This document shows, piece by piece, positions 1 to 8,343 of a stretch of 64,000 nucleotides of DNA (position 1 is the stretch's first letter; each line of letters begins with the position of its first letter). The stretch comes from Lachnospiraceae bacterium (GTDB lineage Bacteria > Bacillota > Clostridia > Lachnospirales > Lachnospiraceae). Location: NCBI GenBank assembly GCA_016291655.1, contig JAEEYF010000041.1, positions 1 to 64,000 of the forward strand, in the 5' to 3' direction. The notes beneath the pieces were generated by a model. It did not search any database and was not told the origin of the DNA. It worked only from the letters and a program-made list of their open reading frames with translations. The position numbers and the translations under genes are program-made.

Positions 1-179
1 GTTTCATTCTTTAAATTGTTTTCCTCGTTACCGGATGTAAAAGATCCCTTCAGATCGATCAGCGGCTCGAATTCTCCCCATCCCCTAAAAAGAACGATAC
101 AGCCGCCCGCTATCAGAACTATGATAAGAAGTGCGACAAGAAAGCGTCGTAACCTCGCATATTTAAGACTGTTTTTCAT
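1..179 (-). CDS. Partial membrane or secreted protein, N-terminal 59 residues
   Basis: The minus-strand frame is open from an ATG at 177-179 to the window edge. The translated start has a basic N-terminus (KNSLKYARLRR) followed by a hydrophobic stretch at about residues 12-30 (FLVALLIIVLIAGGCIVLF), typical of a signal anchor or uncleaved signal peptide, then a polar region with FEPLIDLKG. A GGGGGAAAC purine tract sits just upstream of the ATG. The rest of the gene lies beyond base 1, so no family can be assigned. It lies downstream of, and is separated by a terminator from, the lpl/yesL operon. Confidence 0.6.
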   Translation of the reverse strand, partial: MKNSLKYARLRRFLVALLIIVLIAGGCIVLFRGWGEFEPLIDLKGSFTSGNEENNLKNE

Positions 180-254
180 GTTTCCCCCGAATTTCTGTTT
201 TACAAGCTTCAAAACTCATTGCTTCTCATAAACTATATATTACTATAAAACAAA

Positions 255-282
255 ACATTTCCGATGACAACATCGGAAATGT
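255..282 (-). terminator. Rho-independent terminator of the lplB-lplC-lplA-yesL operon
   Basis: Perfect 12-bp inverted repeat (ACATTTCCGATG at 255-266, CATCGGAAATGT at 271-282) with a 4-base loop. Read on the minus strand it is followed by TTTGTTTT. It lies 46 bases past the yesL stop and ahead of the next minus-strand gene. Confidence 0.85.
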
Positions 283-327
283 AAAAAATGAGGGCTTTTA
301 ATTGTGCAATATGCACAAACTTGTAAG

Positions 328-990
328 TTAATTTTCAGGTGAGGCATTGTATTCCTCCCCGTCTTCTCCTGCTCTTTGTTCGCGTTCGAGTTCCTTGAAT
401 ATCGGCAAAACTATGCCTGCATCCGTCATAATGAGCGTCATGGGGCCGATAACACAGCCGATCACAAACAACACATCATTGATCCCATAGAACAACAGAA
501 TTTCAACGCCCCAAAGAACAAGTACAAGCAAGGTCTTTGTGAAGAATCTCACCCCGATCTTCCTTGCATTTCTAAGGTTTTGTAACAGACCTCCCTCATA
601 TCTTGCTTCGAGGGGGAGAACATAGATCAAATGGAGTAACGTTACGGTAAAAACAACGATCCCGATTATCAGAAAATAGATCGGGTTACCTTCAACCGCT
701 TCAAAAAGCTGAATATCCAGCCACAATCCGTAGATTATGATCCCAAACAGGAAAGTGAGCACTATCCCATTTTTCAGATTGTCCTTATATGCTTTCCAAA
801 ACTGCTTAAAAACGTGAGTGTCTCTCGACTCGTAAATCTTCAAAGCGACGTTGAAGGCCGCAATGGCTGAGGTCCCCGCCGTTATAACGGGAATACACCC
901 CAGCAGAAAACAGAAATTGATCACTGCCACGTCTGCAAGAGTATTCATGAATTCTATAAATTTACTGTTGATACCGAAGAGACTCTTCAT
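328..990 (-). CDS. yesL: YesL family (DUF624) integral membrane protein
   Basis: A 220-residue polytopic membrane protein. The N-terminus (FGINSKFIEFMNTLADVAVIN) followed by hydrophobic segments matches the YesL/DUF624 family, usually encoded beside LplABC/YtcQP-type oligosaccharide importers, as here. Five hydrophobic segments are visible (about residues 18-45, 73-92, 100-125, 150-170, 175-195), and the C-terminal tail is charged and acidic. The family has no firmly established biochemical role; a function assisting the importer is inferred from context. It is the last gene of the importer operon, 99 bases after lplA, followed by a strong terminator. Confidence 0.85.
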   Translation of the reverse strand: MKSLFGINSKFIEFMNTLADVAVINFCFLLGCIPVITAGTSAIAAFNVALKIYESRDTHVFKQFWKAYKDNLKNGIVLTFLFGIIIYGLWLDIQLFEAVEGNPIYFLIIGIVVFTVTLLHLIYVLPLEARYEGGLLQNLRNARKIGVRFFTKTLLVLVLWGVEILLFYGINDVLFVIGCVIGPMTLIMTDAGIVLPIFKELEREQRAGEDGEEYNASPEN

Positions 991-1048
991 TTTGATCCTT
1001 TCGATTGTAGGGAAGTCTGTATAAAACCTCGTTAATTATTCAAGGAGT

Positions 1049-1081
1049 GGAGGCAAGCTTTCCACACATAAACTCGCCTCC
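1049..1081 (-). other. Intercistronic hairpin between lplA and yesL
   Basis: Imperfect inverted repeat (arms 1049-1057 and 1073-1081, GGAGGC core, one G-U pair, 15-base loop) just after the lplA stop. It lacks a T-run, so it more likely stabilises the lplA message, giving more binding protein than YesL, than terminates. Inference only. Confidence 0.4.
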
Positions 1082-1089
1082 CATGCTAA

Positions 1090-2814
1090 CTAATTTATCT
1101 GAGTGGCAAACTTTGCTTTTGCAGCCAGCTTACTCCACTCAATGCACTGATCATATCCGTATGCATTGCACTTTTTGATCATTTCCTTAACGATGTATTT
1201 GTACTCAGCATCGGAATTTGCATAAATTGCATTCCAGGAATACTGTACGATACAATCCGTCACCTGCGACCATACGGTCTCAAGTTCGGGGGACTTTCCG
1301 GGAGTTACATAACCTCTTACCGCGGGCTGCAGATAGTAATCCGTCTTTTCAAAGTACTCCTGAGTAGTGTTGCAGCCTGTGCGATCTACCCAATCCTGCT
1401 GGATCGGAGTGAAGTTCTTCTCAAGCTGCGTCTTCCATGTGTCCTTGTCATAGGTCTCGTTATGCTTTGAATCAAGGTTGACTGAAGCATTATCCCATAC
1501 AACGTTGTTGATCTGAATGCATCCGTCGTTAAAGGTACCGGAAAGAGGATAACTCTTGCCTGTCTCAAGGGACGTAAAGGTCTGTCCCGCCATATCAAAG
1601 TTTGAATCTGCGTTGGTCTTTTCGCCGAGCTCAGTGAAATAGATCCAGCCATCTTCATCATAATCCCATGTAAGTCCTCTGGGACCATACCATGTTGTCA
1701 TGGCTCCGTCGGGAGTAGCGAGCCAGTTGATGATCTCCATGCAGAGCTCGGGATACATCGTGTTTGCGCCGATGGACCATATTCTGCTTCCGCCGTAAGG
1801 GTTCATGCCCGCAACGGGTGTATGTGCTTCCGTCGGGCAAAGCGAGAACATCATCTTGCCGTCCTTAAGGTGCTCAAGTGTATTGTAGCCGGAACGTCCC
1901 GCATAGTTGAATACCGAGAAGAACACTCCGCCGTTTGCAAGTTTTTCAGCCATGTCGTTATAGGTCTGAGACATGGAATCGGGATCGATGAGTCCCGCAC
2001 GATAGAGCTTGTTTGCCCATTCAAGCATCTGAAGATAAGGGCTGTTGTCATCCAGTGCTCCGTAGAAATCACCTGTTTTTGCATCATAGTGGCCGAGTCC
2101 GAGGTCTCCGTCGTATCCGAAGAAGGTGGTGGCAATACATTTAATGTACATGCACATATCTCCGTCCCAGTCAGGCCACATCGAGAGTGCATATGTAGGC
2201 TCTCCCGCTTCGTCTGTGGGACAGATCTTTTTCATCTCAACAAGTACGTTTAAAAGGTCATCCATATTTTTAACTTCGGGATAGCCCAACTGCTTGTAAA
2301 GATCCCATCTGATGTCCCATGTATAGAAGAAAGCCGAATGAGCGTCGGCACTGGGTGCTACGCCGTGCCCAAAGCCGTAGATCTTTGATCCGTCACCGGA
2401 GATCTTTCTGTTATTTTCAAGTGCCGGCTGCATATGCTCGTAAATATAAGGTCCGTATTCCTTTAAGAGATCGTCCTCTTCCCAGTCGTAGAGAAGTCCG
2501 AGATTAACCGCATTCTGATAGTTTGCGCCGTCGCTTCCCCAAACCACGATATCCCCGAGGTTTCCTGCCTCAACTCTTGTATCGTAGGTTCCTTCCGCCT
2601 CGGGAATGATATTGAGTTTAACATTAAACTTGTCTTCAAGAAGAGCTGCACTCCAACCGCCTTGAATACCGGAATAGTTTGCAAGTTCCGAAAACACGGT
2701 GATGGTGATGGGTTCTTCTTTCTTTTTAGTGCCCGGTTTAGAGCTGTCCCCGCAGGCTGCGAGAGAAAGCACCATGGCAAAGCACAACAGCAAACTCATT
2801 ACTCTTTTCTTCAT
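1090..2814 (-). CDS. lplA: Extracellular solute-binding lipoprotein, LplA-like, ABC sugar importer
   Basis: A 574-residue substrate-binding protein. Residues 1-21 form a lipoprotein signal ending in a lipobox (LSLAAC, Cys21), so it should be anchored to the outer face of the membrane. The body resembles family-1 extracellular solute-binding proteins of the large LplA/YtcQ type that deliver oligosaccharides to LplB/LplC permeases, and the length is usual for that group. SD is AGAGGAG, 8 bases before the ATG. The two permeases lie immediately upstream; as usual in this class, no ATPase gene is linked, so a shared MsmX-like ATPase elsewhere is expected. Substrate is not evident; an arabinofuranosidase 9 kb away makes plant cell-wall oligosaccharides plausible. 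Confidence 0.88.
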   Translation of the reverse strand: MKKRVMSLLLCFAMVLSLAACGDSSKPGTKKKEEPITITVFSELANYSGIQGGWSAALLEDKFNVKLNIIPEAEGTYDTRVEAGNLGDIVVWGSDGANYQNAVNLGLLYDWEEDDLLKEYGPYIYEHMQPALENNRKISGDGSKIYGFGHGVAPSADAHSAFFYTWDIRWDLYKQLGYPEVKNMDDLLNVLVEMKKICPTDEAGEPTYALSMWPDWDGDMCMYIKCIATTFFGYDGDLGLGHYDAKTGDFYGALDDNSPYLQMLEWANKLYRAGLIDPDSMSQTYNDMAEKLANGGVFFSVFNYAGRSGYNTLEHLKDGKMMFSLCPTEAHTPVAGMNPYGGSRIWSIGANTMYPELCMEIINWLATPDGAMTTWYGPRGLTWDYDEDGWIYFTELGEKTNADSNFDMAGQTFTSLETGKSYPLSGTFNDGCIQINNVVWDNASVNLDSKHNETYDKDTWKTQLEKNFTPIQQDWVDRTGCNTTQEYFEKTDYYLQPAVRGYVTPGKSPELETVWSQVTDCIVQYSWNAIYANSDAEYKYIVKEMIKKCNAYGYDQCIEWSKLAAKAKFATQIN

Positions 2815-2847
2815 ATTTTGTCTCCTCTTTTCTCTTTTTCCGTTCTT

Positions 2848-3789
2848 CTAACCCTTGACAGCCCCAAGCATTATGCCCTTAACAAAGTAACGCTGCATGA
2901 AAGGATAAACAAGAAGAATGGGAATGACCGTAACCATTGAAATGGTATATTTTATGATCCTGTTGGAAAGGGTTCCGCTGGCAATTCTGTCTGCCATCGC
3001 CGAGTCCATTGTGGATCCCAGGTCCGTAGTTTGGTTCAGGTATATGTATAACCTGTGCTGCAGAGTGTACAAGCCCGCATCGTTGTTCATAAGTAAAAGG
3101 GAATCCTGGAAGGAGTTCCAGTTACCTACCGCGCCGAAAATTGCTATGGTTGCAAGTATCGGTTTGGAGAGCGGCCAGATTATATGCGTGAACACCTGCA
3201 TTGTAGTGGCTCCGTCAAGTAACGCACTCTCCTCAAGTTCCGGAGAAATGGATTCCACATAGGTCTTGACCAGGATGATGTTGTACGGTGCCACAACGCC
3301 GGGAATGATATATGCCATAAAGGAGTTGGTCAGACCCAGCATCATCATGTTCAGATACCAGGGAATAAGACCGGCATTAAAGTACATGGTGATGATGATC
3401 ATTCTGTACCAGATCTTTCTTTTCCACATGTGCTGCTTTGTGACTATATAGCCCGCAAAGCCCGAAACTCCGACCATCAGAGCGGTTCCGATGATGGTTC
3501 TCATTATGGTTACCGTGAAGGACCGACCAAGGCCGTTTACGTTTAAAAGAGCCAGGTAGTTGTTTAAGTGAAAACCTCTCGGAAAGAAGGTTACCATTCC
3601 TCTGTTAACCATGTCATTGTTTGATATGGTATTTATAAACAGGTAATAGAACGGGAAAACACAAAGTATCATGAATACCGTGAAAAACACGATGTTTAGT
3701 GCATCAAACACCACATCTCCCGCTGTCTTTTTGTAAATAATTAGTCCAAAGCTGGAATCGCGCTTTGAGTTTTTCTTTTTTTCTGCCAT
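2848..3789 (-). CDS. lplC: ABC sugar importer permease, LplC/YtcP type
   Basis: A 313-residue inner-membrane permease of the carbohydrate uptake (CUT1, MalG-like) group. Hydrophobic helices are visible from about residue 28 on, and the cytoplasmic EAA-type loop reads ELEESALLDGATTMQVFTH with the conserved xxDGA core, the contact site for the ATPase. The C-terminus (MQRYFVKGIMLGAVKG) is the signature ending of MalG-type permeases. SD AGGAGG precedes the ATG. It lies 14 bases after lplB and 33 bases before lplA, so the three are cotranscribed. Confidence 0.92.
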   Translation of the reverse strand: MAEKKKNSKRDSSFGLIIYKKTAGDVVFDALNIVFFTVFMILCVFPFYYLFINTISNNDMVNRGMVTFFPRGFHLNNYLALLNVNGLGRSFTVTIMRTIIGTALMVGVSGFAGYIVTKQHMWKRKIWYRMIIITMYFNAGLIPWYLNMMMLGLTNSFMAYIIPGVVAPYNIILVKTYVESISPELEESALLDGATTMQVFTHIIWPLSKPILATIAIFGAVGNWNSFQDSLLLMNNDAGLYTLQHRLYIYLNQTTDLGSTMDSAMADRIASGTLSNRIIKYTISMVTVIPILLVYPFMQRYFVKGIMLGAVKG

Positions 3790-3803
3790 AGCGCTCTTCC
3801 TCC

Positions 3804-5282
3804 TTAAATTATACTTTCGCCACGAATGGTCTTTGAAACATTATTTGCAATAAAGAGCAGGAATATGCTGATCAATGACTTTGCCATTGAAACAACGGTT
3901 GAAAGAGGTATCATGGTTCCTCCTCCGCTGTTTACAATACCCAGATTGTATACATAGAGATCCAGCACTTCCAATGTATCCTTGTTGATGGAATTGGAGA
4001 ATACCAGGTACTGCTCCATTCCGTTTGAAAGGATGTTTGCAATGGAAAGCATGAGCATTACACAATAGGTGGGAATAAGAGCAGGCACAGTGATATGCCA
4101 CATTCTCTTAAATCTTCCCGCACCATCCACCATTGCGGCTTCGTACAGGCTTTGATCCACACCCGATATGGCCGCTATATATATGATCGCGCTCCAGCCG
4201 AGTCCCTTCCACGTTCCCCAAGCCAGCATCTTGATCCATGAAAGCTCGTCATTCTGCAGATAGTTCGCATCTGCTATGCGCTGAGTAAAGAGTTCGATAA
4301 TATCATTCACGAAACCTTCCGTTGAGAAGAAGGCAAAAGCTATGGCATAAACCAGAACCCATGAAATAAAGTTGGGGATCGTCGTAAGGATCTGAACCGA
4401 TTTGCGGAAGCCCGTGCTTCTGATCTCCGAAAGGAAGATCGCAAAGGCGATAGGCAGCCAGCTTGTGAGGATACCCAGCGACGACATTGCCAAAGTGTTC
4501 TTAATTACTCTTAATATATCCAATCTGTTCATTTCGTTGCTGAACAGATAAGTGAACCATTTGAATCCCACGAATCTGTCGGCGGTGAGATCTGCGCCCG
4601 CTCTGTAATCGAAGAAGGCGTATCTCCACCCCCAAAGAGGCAGATAAGAAAAGACGAAGGACAACATCAATATGGGGAGAATGTACAGGAAAAGCTTGAA
4701 TTTTTCCTGCATCTCCATCCTCGGCTCTTTCTCTGTCTTTAGTTCGGAAACGAAAAGGATTCCGGTTATGATCAGAAGAACAATGCCAAAGATCAGGAAA
4801 AAGTTTATGTTACTCTTGGGTTCAAGCGCTCCGAGTTTTTTTCCCGCTGCTTCCAGTTCTCTTTTGAACCTGCCGAATGATGCGTGGCTCAAAATACTTC
4901 CGAGTCCCATGAACAGCGACCCGATCATCGGAAAGATCGCGCCTTTGAATCTCATTTTGTTGTTTCCGAGAGACATGCATCCGCCTATCCCGGCCAAAAC
5001 AACGCCTATGATTATTGCTATCCCGGCAAACTGGATGAGCCTGAAGGTCAGTCCCGAAATGTATCTGAAACCCAGACCTATGTTTGCCGTCAGGTTGTCG
5101 TAGGATACCGCCGCAGTAAATAACGAACAATATTTACTGATCTTGTCGGTTACCCTCGCCGGAAAAAAAGCCGGCAAAAACAGCGTCATAACGCTGAAAA
5201 GTATCATCGCACGCTGTACCCAGTAGATGTATCTGTAGGGCTTTTGCGGCTGTGATATTGAATTCTCTCTTATATTATCCAC
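3804..5282 (-). CDS. lplB: ABC sugar importer permease, LplB type with extra N-terminal membrane domain
   Basis: A 492-residue MalF-like permease. Residues from about 190 match a normal LplB permease of about 300 residues, including the EAA loop (SLYEAAMVDGAGRFKRMWH) and following proline. The first 190 residues are an added domain with about four hydrophobic segments (around 22-45, 74-103, 112-132, 163-183) and short loops, not seen in ordinary LplB. The start is GTG at 5280-5282, preceded by GGGAGGGAAAC. First gene of the importer operon; a hairpin that can mask its ribosome binding site lies just upstream (5289-5328). The core assignment is firm; the role of the extension is unknown. Confidence 0.88.
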   Translation of the reverse strand: MDNIRENSISQPQKPYRYIYWVQRAMILFSVMTLFLPAFFPARVTDKISKYCSLFTAAVSYDNLTANIGLGFRYISGLTFRLIQFAGIAIIIGVVLAGIGGCMSLGNNKMRFKGAIFPMIGSLFMGLGSILSHASFGRFKRELEAAGKKLGALEPKSNINFFLIFGIVLLIITGILFVSELKTEKEPRMEMQEKFKLFLYILPILMLSFVFSYLPLWGWRYAFFDYRAGADLTADRFVGFKWFTYLFSNEMNRLDILRVIKNTLAMSSLGILTSWLPIAFAIFLSEIRSTGFRKSVQILTTIPNFISWVLVYAIAFAFFSTEGFVNDIIELFTQRIADANYLQNDELSWIKMLAWGTWKGLGWSAIIYIAAISGVDQSLYEAAMVDGAGRFKRMWHITVPALIPTYCVMLMLSIANILSNGMEQYLVFSNSINKDTLEVLDLYVYNLGIVNSGGGTMIPLSTVVSMAKSLISIFLLFIANNVSKTIRGESII

Positions 5283-5288
5283 GTTTCC

Positions 5289-5328
5289 CTCCCGCTGATT
5301 CTGCTTTGTTTAATTATACAGCCGGGAG
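5289..5328 (-). promoter_or_regulatory. Possible SD-sequestering hairpin upstream of lplB
   Basis: Arms 5289-5297 (CTCCCGCTG) and 5319-5328 (CAGCCGGGAG) are complementary apart from one bulged base; in the minus-strand transcript the proximal arm contains the GGGAG part of the lplB Shine-Dalgarno. A TATAAT (complement of 5313-5318) lies in the loop, so the element matters only if transcription starts further upstream. Confidence 0.35.
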
Positions 5329-5400
5329 AACCATACTTTTATAATATAAATCAGATAAGATTTAGATTAAAATTTCGACACTGTATTTTGTATTTTTGTC

Positions 5401-5429
5401 TTGTTTTTATTAAGAGGTTATTGTAGAAT
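5401..5429 (+). promoter_or_regulatory. Promoter of pyrBI
   Basis: TTGTTT at 5401-5406, 17-base spacer, TAGAAT at 5424-5429. The predicted start lies about 30 bases before the pyrB ATG, leaving no room for a PyrR-type attenuator leader. A strong AGGAGG sits at 5454-5459. Confidence 0.65.
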
Positions 5430-5464
5430 GTAAAAAATTATTTACACCAAGTCAGGAGGCATAT

Positions 5465-6397
5465 ATGCTAAGACACGTCATCAGCCCTCAGGATCTTTCC
5501 GTAAAAGAGCTGGAAGATCTTATCAACCTTGCAAAAGACATGTACTCACACCCTTCCGATTATTCGGAAAAATGTAAAGGAAAAAAAATAGCTACTTTAT
5601 TCTATGAACCAAGTACCCGCACCCGTTTAAGTTTTGAAGCCGCAATGCTTAATCTCGGGGGCAGTGTTCTTGGTTTTTCTTCTGCCGATTCGTCCTCAGC
5701 CGCTAAAGGAGAAAGCGTTGCAGACACCATCCGTGTCATCTCCTCCTACGCTGATATATGCGCAATGCGTCATCCCAAAGAAGGTGCTCCCCAGGTAGCG
5801 GCCATGCACTCTCTTATCCCGGTCATAAATGCCGGAGACGGCGGCCACAATCATCCCACCCAGACTCTTACCGATCTTTTGACGATCAGTCAGCTCAAAG
5901 GTCATTTGGACAATCTTACGATCGGCTGCTGCGGAGACCTCAAGTTCGGTCGTACCGTACATTCTCTGATCACTGCAATGTCCCGTTATACAGGCGTTAA
6001 ATTCGTGCTCATCTCCCCCGAAGAATTGAAGATCCCCAATTATCTTCGTACCGAAGTTCTTGATGCGAAGGGCATAGAATACTGCGAGGTAAACAAGCTT
6101 GAAGAAGTAATGCCTAAGCTTGACATCCTCTATATGACCAGAGTTCAAAGAGAACGTTTCTTCAACGAGGAAGACTATATCCGGTTAAAGGACAGCTTCA
6201 TTCTGGATAAGGAAAAGATGGAATTCGCCGGTCCCGATATGCTTGTAATGCATCCTCTTCCCAGAGTAAACGAGATCTCGCCGGAAATAGACACAGATCC
6301 CAGAGCTGTTTACTTCAAACAGGCTGAATTCGGCGTTTACATCAGAATGGCATTGATTTATACGCTTCTTAAGGAAGCGGGAAAGATAGAGGGTTAA
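5465..6397 (+). CDS. pyrB: Aspartate carbamoyltransferase catalytic subunit
   Basis: A 310-residue enzyme, the normal length, condensing carbamoyl phosphate with aspartate in pyrimidine synthesis. The carbamoyl-phosphate loop STRTR is at residues 50-54, the 80s-loop lysine lies in KGES (Lys81), HPTQ follows DGGHN, and HPLPR near residue 263 completes the active site. The ATG is 5 bases after AGGAGG. It is followed 3 bases later by pyrI, so the product should be the allosteric dodecameric ATCase. One of only three plus-strand genes here. Confidence 0.97.
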   Translation: MLRHVISPQDLSVKELEDLINLAKDMYSHPSDYSEKCKGKKIATLFYEPSTRTRLSFEAAMLNLGGSVLGFSSADSSSAAKGESVADTIRVISSYADICAMRHPKEGAPQVAAMHSLIPVINAGDGGHNHPTQTLTDLLTISQLKGHLDNLTIGCCGDLKFGRTVHSLITAMSRYTGVKFVLISPEELKIPNYLRTEVLDAKGIEYCEVNKLEEVMPKLDILYMTRVQRERFFNEEDYIRLKDSFILDKEKMEFAGPDMLVMHPLPRVNEISPEIDTDPRAVYFKQAEFGVYIRMALIYTLLKEAGKIEG

Positions 6398-6400
6398 ACT

Positions 6401-6826
6401 ATGCTGAACATTAGCGGATTAAACGAAGGATATGTTCTGGACCACATAAAAGCCGGTGAATGCATGGAGATCTACACCTGGCTCGGACTTGACCGCCTCG
6501 ACACCGAAGTTGCTCTTATTAAGAATGTAAAAAGTAAAAAAATGGGTAAGAAAGATATAATTAAGATCGAGGGTGAACACTCGTTAAATTTTGATATGCT
6601 CGGCGTTATGGATCCGAACATTACCATTGATGTGATAAAAGGTGGCGTTATAACCGAAAAAAGAAAGCCCAGCATGCCGGAGTACGTCGAAGGCATTATC
6701 AAATGCAAGAACCCCAGATGCATCACAACCGTAGAGCAGGGCCTGACCCACAGATTCAAACTTACGGATCCCGAGAAAGGCACCTACCGCTGCGTATATT
6801 GTGAACAGAGCTTTAAGAAAAGATAA
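6401..6826 (+). CDS. pyrI: Aspartate carbamoyltransferase regulatory subunit
   Basis: A 141-residue PyrI that binds nucleotide effectors and tethers the catalytic trimers. The C-terminal zinc site is complete: Cys102 and Cys107 (CKNPRC) with Cys131 and Cys134 (CVYC). The N-terminal half is the nucleotide-binding ACT-like domain (DRLDTEVALIKNV). Three-base spacing from pyrB indicates cotranscription. Its last 14 bases overlap the end of convergent gerW, so no terminator lies between them. Confidence 0.97.
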   Translation: MLNISGLNEGYVLDHIKAGECMEIYTWLGLDRLDTEVALIKNVKSKKMGKKDIIKIEGEHSLNFDMLGVMDPNITIDVIKGGVITEKRKPSMPEYVEGIIKCKNPRCITTVEQGLTHRFKLTDPEKGTYRCVYCEQSFKKR

Positions 6827-7295
6827 AGGGATCGTCTTTGGAATCCTCCGAAGGCTCCTCTTCTTTATCTGCTTTATTATTTGACTTTACTTCATCCTTC
6901 ACGACGGAATCCACCTTGTCCTTAAGGTTATCTTTTTCCTTTCCGGAGGATGTAAATCTATCGACTACATCGGGGATCATATCGATGATCTTTGTAGCAA
7001 TATCCTGATTTTTAACATTGACAAGCTTGGCGTGGCCGTCCTTCAAAACGATGACCGCGCTGGGCGTGATCTTTCCGCCCATACCGCCGCCGCTACCGCC
7101 TTTTTCGGACTTTGTGGAGCCGTGCTCCTTGTCCCATGCTCCGGCAGCAACCCCGAAGGAGACCTCCACGAGAGGAAGGATGATGGTTCCGTCATCGAAT
7201 TTCACGGCATCTCCGACAACTGTCTTGGTTGTGAGAAATCCATCCATTCCTTTGAAAAGAGATTCTATTGTATTCTGAAATTTATTATCCGACAT
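6813..7295 (-). CDS. gerW: GerW/YtfJ family sporulation protein
   Basis: A 160-residue protein of the GerW (YtfJ) family, which in Bacillus is made in the forespore and needed for normal germination. Family signatures are the N-terminal FQNTIESLFKGMDGF, then VKFDDGTIILPLVEVSFGV and the glycine-rich GGSGGGMGGKITPSA at about residues 67-80; the C-terminal tail is charged and low complexity. The start chosen at 7295 has GGAGG 7 bases upstream; the longer frame to 7337 lacks a site. It follows a DUF2953 gene, the same pairing as ytfI-ytfJ in Bacillus. Confidence 0.9.
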   Translation of the reverse strand: MSDNKFQNTIESLFKGMDGFLTTKTVVGDAVKFDDGTIILPLVEVSFGVAAGAWDKEHGSTKSEKGGSGGGMGGKITPSAVIVLKDGHAKLVNVKNQDIATKIIDMIPDVVDRFTSSGKEKDNLKDKVDSVVKDEVKSNNKADKEEEPSEDSKDDPFIFS

Positions 7296-7340
7296 TAAAT
7301 GTCCTCCCATAAACTTATTCAATTTAAAACGGCACAAGCA

Positions 7341-8078
7341 TCAAGCCTTTTCCGAAAGTGCTTTCAGACGATCCTGCGCATGATGAAGCTCCTTATTAAA
7401 ATACAACAAAACAAGGATTAACGCAACGGTAAATATCCTAATCCTGCCCTTAAATGAAATGTCGCAGTCAAATCTTTCGTTCTCAAAGTCGGGGCTAAGG
7501 TCCAAAAGAGGTCCCATGGCGCCGTAGATCGCCGAGATCAGTCCAAGCACCTTACCTGTGGTCGAAGGGTCGGAAAAACCGAAGCACAACTCTCCCCGTA
7601 TTTTTTGTGGTATCACATGAAGGATGAGTTTTTTGATCCGCTTAAAGGCTTTAACCGCTTGCGGTCTTGTTTCCTCTATGAGTTCCAAAACCTCATCCCT
7701 GTTTTTAAACAGGTTTTTCAGCCTTTGGAGGAAAGAAAGCTTTTGAGGCTTCTGCTTTTTCTTATTACGAGGCTTTTTTACGCTTCCCGCTGTTTTACTT
7801 TTCTCTTCCTTTTTGGGTTCTTCCTCTTTGGGTTTCCCGGTCTTCGGTTTGAAGAAAGCGACTCTGATACTGCTTTTAAATCTCTTCTCCGCATATTGGA
7901 GCTTTACGGTCAGGAAGCCGAAAAACCAGGTTATCTTGGCATCTCCCTTCAGCTCCTTCTCCCGCTTCGCAAAATTTCCGGTGTATCTGACGGGAACAAA
8001 AAGAACCGCCGCCAAAACCAACAGGATCAAGGCGAGCAACCCCAAAAGTATAAAGCCTGTGATCTTAAGTGCAATCAT
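7341..8078 (-). CDS. DUF2953 membrane-anchored protein (YtfI-like)
   Basis: A 245-residue protein with one N-terminal membrane helix (residues 5-28), the motif VRYTG, a lysine-rich low-complexity linker (about 83-118) and a C-terminal part with LCFGFSDPSTTGKVLGLISAIYG, matching DUF2953. YtfI, its Bacillus relative, also sits upstream of gerW. Biochemical role unknown. The start overlaps the preceding gene by 14 bases and has GGAAG upstream, showing translational coupling. Confidence 0.82.
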   Translation of the reverse strand: MIALKITGFILLGLLALILLVLAAVLFVPVRYTGNFAKREKELKGDAKITWFFGFLTVKLQYAEKRFKSSIRVAFFKPKTGKPKEEEPKKEEKSKTAGSVKKPRNKKKQKPQKLSFLQRLKNLFKNRDEVLELIEETRPQAVKAFKRIKKLILHVIPQKIRGELCFGFSDPSTTGKVLGLISAIYGAMGPLLDLSPDFENERFDCDISFKGRIRIFTVALILVLLYFNKELHHAQDRLKALSEKA

Positions 8079-8343
8079 ATTTTTCTTCCGTCAGTTTTAA
8101 AAGGATTTCGTTTGCTTCGCTCATGCTCCCCGCAATACCATAGATCAACAGTTCTCTCTCCCGATAATACGGAAAAAGGAGAACCTTTTCTTCTATAACC
8201 TCAAAGAGATTCTGAGCATTTGTGGGGTTGGTTATCAAAAAAACGTTAAGACACAGTTTTCCGGCCTTTATTCTTCTGACAGTATGTAATTTCCTGTGTT
8301 TCAGGCTTTTTCCCACCTGCAGAGGTTTGTTGAAACTAATCAT
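8065..8343 (-). CDS. Small conserved-looking protein, unknown function
   Basis: A 92-residue protein not recognised. It is basic at the N-terminus (KSLKHRKLHTVRRIKAGKLC) and mixed alpha/beta in appearance, ending in an amphipathic helix (SMSEANEILLKLTEE). Reality is supported by its exact fit: its ATG overlaps the stop of the upstream gene by 8 bases, its own end overlaps the DUF2953 start by 14, and AGGG lies upstream. The arrangement implies cotranslation with the gerW operon. Confidence 0.6.
   Translation of the reverse strand: MISFNKPLQVGKSLKHRKLHTVRRIKAGKLCLNVFLITNPTNAQNLFEVIEEKVLLFPYYRERELLIYGIAGSMSEANEILLKLTEEKYDCT

Noticed and set aside
5430..5464. PyrR or pyrimidine attenuator in front of pyrB
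   Set aside because: The leader after the predicted start is only about 30 bases and contains no hairpin.
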